Shown one piece after another: positions 1 through 4,643 of a stretch of 6,637 nt of DNA. Each line of letters opens with the position of its first letter. The stretch's first letter is position 1. The stretch spans positions 1 through 6,637 of the forward strand of contig JAFZIX010000288.1 of assembly GCA_017554135.1 (NCBI GenBank). Reading direction: 5' to 3'. The notes under the pieces were generated by a model. That model saw nothing but the letters and a program-made list of their open reading frames with translations, had not been told where the DNA came from and did not search any database. This DNA is from Bacteroidales bacterium. Lineage in GTDB: Bacteria; Bacteroidota; Bacteroidia; Bacteroidales; UBA932. The translations under genes and the position numbers were made by a program.

Positions 1-422
1 ATCTTCCGGGTCCATTCCCGCCCGTAAGGTGAGATGTCCCGGGTGCCTACTATCGCAACCGAGGGGCGCTTGCGGAAGATTTCGGAAGGAGGGGAACTGC
101 TGCGGTAGTATAAGCCCGCGGGGCAGTCCTCGCATTCCAGCAGCAGGGGAGGGAAGTCCGGCTCGGTGCAGGCGATGAAGGAGCATCCCCTGTCCGCCAG
201 CCTGCCGAGTTCCGCCTCTGCGGTTTCCAGGGCCTGCCTATTGATGGTGCCGCGATATTTGCTGAACGGCCCCAGCACCTCGTCCGCCTCCTTCGGGCTC
301 AGTTCGAAGACTGCCGCCGCCGATCCCAGTTTGGAGATGAGTCCGGAGGCATAGAGGGGCTCATACCCGAAAATCTTTCCCAACGCCGCAGCGCAAATCC
401 TTTCTTTATACACATTTTCCAT
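1..422 (-). CDS. dprA: DNA-processing protein DprA, N-terminal part (cut by the window edge)
   Basis: Partial gene: 140 full codons are present from the ATG at 422-420 to the left edge. The translation begins MENVYKERICAAALGKIFGY. It has a small helical N-terminal region (about residues 1-65), then the segment CTEPDFPPLLL (85-95), and then the start of the DprA Rossmann fold, VAIVGTRDISPYGRE (122-136), with the family's G-[ST]-R...S-x-Y-G signature. In the known family, DprA (Smf) binds incoming single-stranded DNA in the cytoplasm and loads RecA onto it during natural transformation; it is also widespread in bacteria not known to be transformable. Most of the DNA-binding domain and the C-terminus lie outside the window. 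The gene follows queA on the same strand but is separated from it by a terminator-like hairpin, and no convincing promoter is visible in between. The identification is firm; whether this organism is competent cannot be told from here. Confidence 0.93.
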   Translation of the reverse strand, partial: MENVYKERICAAALGKIFGYEPLYASGLISKLGSAAAVFELSPKEADEVLGPFSKYRGTINRQALETAEAELGRLADRGCSFIACTEPDFPPLLLECEDCPAGLYYRSSSPPSEIFRKRPSVAIVGTRDISPYGREWTRK

Positions 423-433
423 GCTGCAAGGTA

Positions 434-473
434 GGCAAAAAAGAAAATACCCACGGGGTAAGAACCGTGGGTA
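434..473 (-). terminator. Rho-independent terminator after queA
   Basis: A perfect 9-bp inverted repeat, TACCCACGG (448-456) and CCGTGGGTA (465-473), encloses an 8-nt loop. Read on the minus strand, the stem is followed at once by a T-rich tail, TTTTCTTTTTTGCC (447-434). The plus-strand side lacks a T run, so the terminator acts on leftward transcription. It lies about 28 nt past the queA stop and ends about 11 nt before the dprA start codon, so it should end or reduce transcription before dprA. Confidence 0.85.
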
Positions 474-500
474 AAAACTAAAATTTAAGTTTGCCTATAG

Positions 501-1553
501 TTAATCTACTATCAATAAGGCATCTCCGTACGGACCGAAGCGATAGCCTTCCTTGAGGGCCACGTCGTAGGCGTTCATCACGTTCTGGTAGCCTCCGAAA
601 GCCGCCACGCACATCAGCATCGTGGATTCAGGCCTGTGGAAGTTGGATACGAACGCATCCGGGATGGAATAACTGTAAGGAGGGAAGATGAACTTGTTGG
701 TCCAGATGTCGTTGGCCTTCACCTCGTTGGTGGTGGTCACGTATGTCTCCAGCGCACGGGCCACTGTCACGCCGACGGCGAGGATCTTGTGCCCTGCCTT
801 CTTGGTGGCGTTGATCTTGGCCGCAGCCTCTTCGGAGATTATCATCCTTTCCCCGTCCATGCGATGCTTTGAAAGGTCTTCCACATCCACTTTGCGGAAG
901 TGGCCGATGCCCATGTGCACGGTGATGAAAGTCTTTTCTATATCCTTGAGGATCATGCGGTTAAAGAGTTCGCGACTGAAGTGCAGGCCCGCTGCGGGAG
1001 CGGAAACGGCACCCTCGTGCTCTGCGAATATGGTCTGGAAGTTCTCTGCATCCTCCGGATCCGGATTCTCCTTCACCCATTCGGGAACGGGAGTCTTGCC
1101 GAGTGCGAACAGATTTGCCTTGAATTCATCGTAAGGGCCGTCATAGAGGAAACGCAGGGTCCTGCCGCGGGAGGTGGTGTTGTCTATCACCTCGGCCACC
1201 ATGCTTTCGTCTTCGCCGAAATAGAGTTTGTTGCCTATGCGGATCTTGCGTGCAGGCTCCACGATCACATCCCAGAGTTTCTGCTCCTTGTTGAGTTCGC
1301 GAAGGAGAAACACCATGATGTCTGCTCCGGTCTTCTCTTTCTTGCCCAGCAGTTTGGCGGGGAATACCTTGGTGTCGTTCAGCACGAAAAGGTCTCCTTT
1401 GCCGAAATAATCTATGATGTCCTTGAAAAGCCTGTGCTCGATTTCTCCGGTCTTTTTGTGGAGAACCATCAGTTTGCACTCATCCCTCCAGCGTGCAGGT
1501 TCAGTTGCTATCCTGTCGTTCGGGAGGTCGAATTTGAATTGCGATAATTTCAT
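501..1553 (-). CDS. queA: S-adenosylmethionine:tRNA ribosyltransferase-isomerase QueA
   Basis: Complete 350-residue protein of usual QueA length. The family transfers and isomerises the ribosyl part of S-adenosylmethionine onto preQ1 at the wobble position (34) of GUN-anticodon tRNAs, giving epoxyqueuosine, the penultimate step of queuosine synthesis in the cytoplasm. Family motifs appear in order: N-terminal FDLPNDRIATEPA (8-20), VLNDTKVFPAKL (57-68), the conserved SAPAAGLHF (184-192), VHMGIGHFR (212-220), AVGVTVARALET (259-270), SNFHRPEST (303-311) and the C-terminal YGDALLI (342-348). The start at 1553 gives the classic MKLSQFKFDLP N-terminus. The sequence is of the Bacteroidota type (KFIFPPYSYSI, 287-297), with small departures such as GVTVAR where GTTVMR or GTTSVR is usual. 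The gene lies 68 nt downstream of the Nudix gene, with a strong hairpin over its start codon, and ends in a terminator. No other queuosine genes are in the window. Confidence 0.97.
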   Translation of the reverse strand: MKLSQFKFDLPNDRIATEPARWRDECKLMVLHKKTGEIEHRLFKDIIDYFGKGDLFVLNDTKVFPAKLLGKKEKTGADIMVFLLRELNKEQKLWDVIVEPARKIRIGNKLYFGEDESMVAEVIDNTTSRGRTLRFLYDGPYDEFKANLFALGKTPVPEWVKENPDPEDAENFQTIFAEHEGAVSAPAAGLHFSRELFNRMILKDIEKTFITVHMGIGHFRKVDVEDLSKHRMDGERMIISEEAAAKINATKKAGHKILAVGVTVARALETYVTTTNEVKANDIWTNKFIFPPYSYSIPDAFVSNFHRPESTMLMCVAAFGGYQNVMNAYDVALKEGYRFGPYGDALLIVD

Positions 1554-1594
1554 TGTTCAGATAATAGTAGCTTTTATTATACGCCTGAACAATG
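1551..1594 (-). promoter_or_regulatory. Hairpin enclosing the queA start codon
   Basis: A perfect 10-bp inverted repeat, CATTGTTCAG (1551-1560) and CTGAACAATG (1585-1594), is extended inward by ATAATA (1561-1566) and TATTAT (1575-1580). In the queA transcript this gives a 16-bp stem with a 4-nt bulge (1581-1584) and an 8-nt loop (1567-1574). The last three bases of the 3' arm are the queA AUG. If it folds, the start codon is hidden, which suggests control of translation initiation; as DNA it could instead be a dyad operator. No T-tract follows, so it is not a standard terminator. The structure is seen directly; the function is inferred. Confidence 0.55.
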
Positions 1595-1621
1595 GCAAAA
1601 GTTTCAGTGTAATAGCACTTT

Positions 1622-2233
1622 TTACACTCTGGCTTCGCGAAATACTTCCAGAATTGAGGGGAAAGTGTCTGCAAGGAAGGGTGGAAGGCTGGATTTGGCC
1701 ACCCAACTTGCCTTGGTGATATCCTCTTCGCGCTGGGGAGTCAGGTTCACCGGATCGGTGTAGAGCATATTGTACCACCAGGTATGCTTGAGGTGCCAGA
1801 TGCCGTCCCGCAGATAGCAATGGTCGGTGACGCAGATCAGGCTGCCGAGTTCGAGTTTGTCGACCCCGGTCTCTTCCTGAACCTCGCGCAGGGCCGTCAC
1901 CTTGATGTCTTCCCCATCTTCCTGATGCCCCTTGGGAAGGTCCCAGAGGCCGTTGCGTTTTATCAGCAGGAAATCTCCGCGGCGGTTGCTCACCAGACCT
2001 CCGGCTGCATTCACCTCCTTGAACTCGGCGCACAGGCGGTGATAGACCTTGTCGGTGTTGGCTGCGGGGATGTAGATGCGGCTGAGTTCCTGGCTGCTTT
2101 CGAACATCAGCACGAGGGTGTGGATGTCGATTTTCTCCCCGAGGTGGAATTCCACGGCATTCGGATCCGCAAGGGCCTGGTCTTCAGGCTCGCAGATGAT
2201 TATGCAGCGTTTCTCGAAGTATATCCTGTGCAT
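1622..2233 (-). CDS. Nudix-family hydrolase
   Basis: A 203-residue protein with a perfect Nudix box, GX5EX7REUXEEXGU, at residues 102-124 (G102, E108, R116-E117, E120-E121, G123). The box glutamates bind the divalent metal that helps cleave a nucleoside-diphosphate-linked substrate. The Nudix fold covers about residues 72-195; the N-terminal 70 residues (MHRIYFEKRCIIIC...) form an extra domain seen in Bacteroidota Nudix proteins of this kind. The substrate cannot be assigned. The start was set at 2233: an earlier in-frame ATG exists at 2260, but it lies inside the likely promoter box, and MHRIYFEKR matches the way such proteins usually begin. It is probably the first gene of a leftward unit with queA. 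It diverges from the SRPBCC gene across a 46-nt gap with a shared symmetrical promoter. Confidence 0.92.
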   Translation of the reverse strand: MHRIYFEKRCIIICEPEDQALADPNAVEFHLGEKIDIHTLVLMFESSQELSRIYIPAANTDKVYHRLCAEFKEVNAAGGLVSNRRGDFLLIKRNGLWDLPKGHQEDGEDIKVTALREVQEETGVDKLELGSLICVTDHCYLRDGIWHLKHTWWYNMLYTDPVNLTPQREEDITKASWVAKSSLPPFLADTFPSILEVFREARV

Positions 2234-2244
2234 ATAAAAATTGC

Positions 2245-2252
2245 TATCTTTG
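2245..2252 (+). promoter_or_regulatory. Bacteroidota -7 box for the SRPBCC-M13 operon
   Basis: TATCTTTG is a full match to TAnnTTTG. Transcription would start near 2256-2260, leaving a short A-rich leader of about 20 nt before the ATG at 2280, with no Shine-Dalgarno motif, as is usual in this phylum. No convincing -33 element was seen upstream. The box is part of a dyad with the minus-strand box at 2258-2265. Confidence 0.65.
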
Positions 2253-2257
2253 CAATG

Positions 2258-2265
2258 CAAAATTA
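2258..2265 (-). promoter_or_regulatory. Bacteroidota -7 box for the Nudix-queA unit
   Basis: Read on the minus strand, the sequence is TAATTTTG, a full match to the Bacteroidota consensus TAnnTTTG. Transcription would start near 2250-2254, about 20 nt before the Nudix ATG at 2233. A clear upstream -33 TTTG was not found; the nearest TTG (minus strand, 2291-2289) is spaced rather far, at 23 nt. This box forms one half of a dyad with the plus-strand box at 2245-2252. Confidence 0.6.
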
Positions 2266-2279
2266 GAAAAAATTACTCA

Positions 2280-2723
2280 ATGAGCGCACAATACAGCAGC
2301 AAACACGGCATCGTTTCCCGCCCCCAGGCCGAACTCTACATGGGTTTCACGGACATGCGTAATTTCGTGGCGATGCTCCCCGAAGACAAAAAGCAGGGCG
2401 TCACCTCGGATTTTGACACCATTTCCGCCACCGTTCAGGGATTCACCCTCGGAGTGAAGGTGACGCGTCGCGAACCTTATCAATATATAGAACTCCAGGA
2501 TAATGGCGCTCCCTTCCATTTCATGGTGTCGCTTCATTTCGACCAGACCGATGACCCCGGCCGGACCGATTTCCATATCGATTTGCTTGCCGACCTGAAC
2601 ATGATGATGAAGATGATGATCGGCAACAAACTCCAGGAGGCCCTGGATAAAATAGTTGACGGCATTGTGGCAGTTTCCGAAGGCCGCAGACCGGAGGGTA
2701 TGCCGGAGGATTTCAAGTTCTGA
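2280..2723 (+). CDS. SRPBCC (START-like) family protein, Bacteroidota type
   Basis: A 147-residue protein with no signal peptide. It has the layout of the small SRPBCC/polyketide-cyclase-like proteins conserved in Bacteroidota: an N-terminal strand, a helical segment around AELYMGFTDMRNFVAMLPED (17-36), strands through VKVTRREPYQYIEL (59-72) and FMVSLHF (81-87), then a long C-terminal helix (about 104-134). The helix carries a methionine-rich stretch, MMMKMM (108-113), encoded by a run of ATG triplets at 2601-2618. The fold makes a hydrophobic pocket for lipid-like ligands; the ligand and role of this subfamily are not known to me. The ATG at 2280 was chosen over a TTG at 2241 because the promoter box lies inside the longer frame. 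It is the first gene of the rightward operon, and its TGA overlaps the next ATG by one base (TGATG). Confidence 0.75.
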   Translation: MSAQYSSKHGIVSRPQAELYMGFTDMRNFVAMLPEDKKQGVTSDFDTISATVQGFTLGVKVTRREPYQYIELQDNGAPFHFMVSLHFDQTDDPGRTDFHIDLLADLNMMMKMMIGNKLQEALDKIVDGIVAVSEGRRPEGMPEDFKF

Positions 2724-3823
2724 TGCCGGAGGCTTCGACTGCCATACGTCTGAACCCGATGAAGGGGTGCGACGGGCCTGCCGGCTCGCCGGTGCCTTGG
2801 AGTCCCTACGGCCGCATCCTTTCCGAGCGCCCCAACTTCACCCTCGACCCCCTCTTCCACGCCGGCTGCTACTATGTTCAAGATAGTAGCGCCATGTACG
2901 TCGGCTATATTTTTAGAAAGACTGTCATTCCGAGCCACCCCACTGTCATTCCGAGCGCAGCGAAGGAATCCATCCGCGTTTTGGACCTTTGCGCCGCACC
3001 GGGCGGAAAGACAACGGACCTGGCGGCGTCGCTGAGGGAGGCGGTGGGAGATGGATTCGAACTGACGGCAAACGAAGTCATCAACTCCCGCGCAAGCGTG
3101 CTGACCGGCAACGTCGCGGTCTGGGGTGATCCGAACGTAATCGTCACAAGCGTCGATCCCGCCGTCATCGGCCGCACGATGAAGGGCTACTACGACGTGA
3201 TTGTGGCGGACGTACCCTGCAGCGGGGAAGGAATGTTCCGGAAGGACCCGCGTGCGGTGGAAGAATGGACCCCGCAACTCCCCGGCATCTGCGCCGCTCG
3301 CCAGAAACGCATCCTCGCAGACGCCTGGCCCGCGCTGAAAGAAGGCGGCATCCTCATTTACTCCACCTGCACCTACGAAGACTGCGAGAACGACGCCAAC
3401 CTGGAATGGGCTGCGCGCGAACTGGGGGGCGATATCATCCCCCCGGAGAATGAATTCGCGCAGTATGGGGTAGAACTCACGCGCTGCGGAAACCTCCTCC
3501 GTGCCGGCACCGTGCCGGGCGAAGGGCAGTGGGTCGGCGCCCTGCGGAAAAGTTCGGAAGCGCCCTCCGCCAGATGCAAACCGGCGGACCTGAAACCGCT
3601 GAACTGCGATTTTCAACTTTTTGACGGCCCGGAGCCAAGAGTGGAACTGGATTTGCAGCAATCATTAAGATATCTGCACGGAGATGCCCTCTCCCTGCCG
3701 GATGCCCCCCGTGGAATGCTGGTGGTCTGCTACCGCTCGCATCCCCTGGGATTTGTGAAGAATATCGGCTCGAGATGCAACAACCTGTATCCCAAGGGCC
3801 GCAGAATACGTATGGACGTATGA
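2723..3823 (+). CDS. RsmB/NOP-family (RsmF-like) m5C RNA methyltransferase
   Basis: A 366-residue class I SAM-dependent methyltransferase that should make 5-methylcytosine in RNA, most likely rRNA. Motif I is VLDLCAAPGGKTT (86-98), an acidic residue for SAM ribose is at NE (117-118), motif IV is ADVPCSGEGMFRKDP (162-176) with C166, and motif VI is YSTCTYEDCEN (213-223) with the nucleophile C216. Residues 306-364 match the RsmF-type C-terminal RNA-binding region, with HPLGFVKNIGSRCNNLYP at 340-357. The protein is compact. It starts almost at the conserved AIRLNPMKG (7-15), so about 30 N-terminal residues usual in relatives are absent, and the linker before the C-terminal part is short. The frame has a stop at 2657-2659 and no alternative ATG, GTG or TTG before 2723. 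Residues 67-83 are encoded by a dispersed-repeat element. Both catalytic cysteines remain, so activity is likely. The exact rRNA target is unknown. Confidence 0.9.
   Translation: MPEASTAIRLNPMKGCDGPAGSPVPWSPYGRILSERPNFTLDPLFHAGCYYVQDSSAMYVGYIFRKTVIPSHPTVIPSAAKESIRVLDLCAAPGGKTTDLAASLREAVGDGFELTANEVINSRASVLTGNVAVWGDPNVIVTSVDPAVIGRTMKGYYDVIVADVPCSGEGMFRKDPRAVEEWTPQLPGICAARQKRILADAWPALKEGGILIYSTCTYEDCENDANLEWAARELGGDIIPPENEFAQYGVELTRCGNLLRAGTVPGEGQWVGALRKSSEAPSARCKPADLKPLNCDFQLFDGPEPRVELDLQQSLRYLHGDALSLPDAPRGMLVVCYRSHPLGFVKNIGSRCNNLYPKGRRIRMDV
2921..2971. repeat. REP-like dispersed repeat element inside the methyltransferase gene
   Basis: The 15-base sequence ACTGTCATTCCGAGC occurs twice (2921-2935 and 2942-2956) with a period of 21 bases, and is followed by GCAGCGAAGGAATCC. 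The arms ATTCC (2948-2952) and GGAAT (2965-2969) can pair around the second copy. This closely resembles a widespread bacterial interspersed repeat of the form GTCATTCCGAGCGnAGCGaGGAATC, often met in Bacteroidota and metagenomic genomes. Here it is 51 bases, exactly 17 codons, is open in the host frame and encodes TVIPSHPTVIPSAAKES. No other copy was seen in the window. Confidence 0.7.
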
Positions 3824-4641
3824 AGAAGATAGTCTCTATAGCATTCCTCTGCCTGTGCCTGGCCGCCACGGCCCAGACATCCGCGCAGTTCAAGGAGAAA
3901 TACCAGCGGCAGGTCCGTAGCGCCGGTGCCGCCGGGGTGGGCGTGGAATACATCCTGGATAAGTGGAAAGCCGCTTTCCCGGAGGATTGCGATATGCTCG
4001 AAGCCCGCTACGCATACTATCTTGCCAAGTCCCGCAGCGACGAAATCCAGGTTGTGAATGCAGAGAAGTACCTCGGGCAGAAACCTGTGCTCAGCCTGAA
4101 GGATTCGCTTGGGAAAAAGGTCAACTACTTTACCGTCCCCGTTTTCAACGACTCCCTTTTCCGCATCAGCCAGAAATGCATAGACAAGGCAATAGAACTT
4201 GCACCGAATGCCCTGGACTACCGTTTCGACAAGATTACCGCCCTCGCGGCATACGAAAAGGAAAGCCCGGATATGGCCGCCACGGCGATGCTGGACCTGA
4301 TAGACTACGATGCGTCCGCCAAGCCGGCGTGGACCTTCCAGGGCCAGACAGTCAGCAGGGGAGATTTCGAGTCTGCCGTGCAGGAATACTGCTACCTCTT
4401 CTACAAGACGGGCAGCGCGAATTCCTACGAATCGTTCCGCATCCTTTCAGAGAAGATGCTGAAGGCCAATCCAAAGAACGTCCTTTTCCTTAATAATATG
4501 GGCGCATACTGGCAGGTGGCGAAGCGGGACGACAAAAAAGCCGCCAAATACTACAAGAAAGTGCTGAAACTCAGCCCCGGCGACGAAACCGCCACCGCCA
4601 ACCTTGCCATAATCGAAAGAAATAAACTCAAGAAAAAGTAG
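3820..4641 (+). CDS. Secreted tetratricopeptide-repeat (TPR) protein
   Basis: A 273-residue protein beginning with a Sec signal peptide, MKKIVSIAFLCLCLAATAQ. Cleavage is likely after ATA (residues 16-18), so the mature protein should be periplasmic or surface-facing. TPR-like helical pairs are visible at about 115-145 (CIDKAIELAPNALDYRFDKI) and most clearly at the C-terminus, about 217-262 (NVLFLNNMGAYWQVAKR...KAAKYYKKVLKLSPGDETA). TPRs mediate protein-protein contacts; no catalytic motif is seen. The start at 3820 was chosen because it opens the signal peptide and overlaps the upstream stop as ATGA; an in-frame earlier ATG at 3775 would place 15 residues before the signal sequence. The C-terminus is lysine-rich (KLKKK). 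It lies between the RNA methyltransferase and the peptidase, 2 nt before the latter, so a role with the secreted peptidase is possible but unproven. Confidence 0.82.
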   Translation: MKKIVSIAFLCLCLAATAQTSAQFKEKYQRQVRSAGAAGVGVEYILDKWKAAFPEDCDMLEARYAYYLAKSRSDEIQVVNAEKYLGQKPVLSLKDSLGKKVNYFTVPVFNDSLFRISQKCIDKAIELAPNALDYRFDKITALAAYEKESPDMAATAMLDLIDYDASAKPAWTFQGQTVSRGDFESAVQEYCYLFYKTGSANSYESFRILSEKMLKANPKNVLFLNNMGAYWQVAKRDDKKAAKYYKKVLKLSPGDETATANLAIIERNKLKKK

Positions 4642-4643
4642 AT

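Noticed and set aside
494..511. Short inverted repeat ATAGT / ACTAT around the queA stop codon
   Set aside because: A 5-bp AT-rich stem is expected by chance and does not look functional beside the strong terminator downstream.
900..1547. Plus-strand open frame opposite queA (about 215 codons)
   Set aside because: QueA motifs run along the whole opposite strand, and there is no promoter or recognisable product on this strand.
1554..1621. preQ1 riboswitch upstream of queA
   Set aside because: The gap is short and dominated by a long hairpin; I could not find the small stem plus A-rich tail pseudoknot arrangement of a preQ1 aptamer.
1596..1625. Terminator between the Nudix gene and queA
   Set aside because: Only weak pairing (AGTG with CACT, or AAAAGT with ACTTTT) can be formed, without a proper T-tract in the leftward direction.
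2241..2279. Extended SRPBCC start at a TTG codon (2241)
   Set aside because: The extension reads through the TAnnTTTG promoter box and the dyad, and the ATG at 2280 gives a normal N-terminus with a suitable leader.
2921..2971. CRISPR-like array or a tandem protein repeat domain
   Set aside because: There are only two 15-base copies with a 6-base spacer; this fits a dispersed REP-like element much better.
2534..3661. Long open frame on the minus strand opposite the RNA methyltransferase (about 375 codons)
   Set aside because: It lies antisense to a gene with clear catalytic motifs, is rich in Arg, Ala and Gly with no recognisable domain, and is a common by-product of GC-rich coding DNA.
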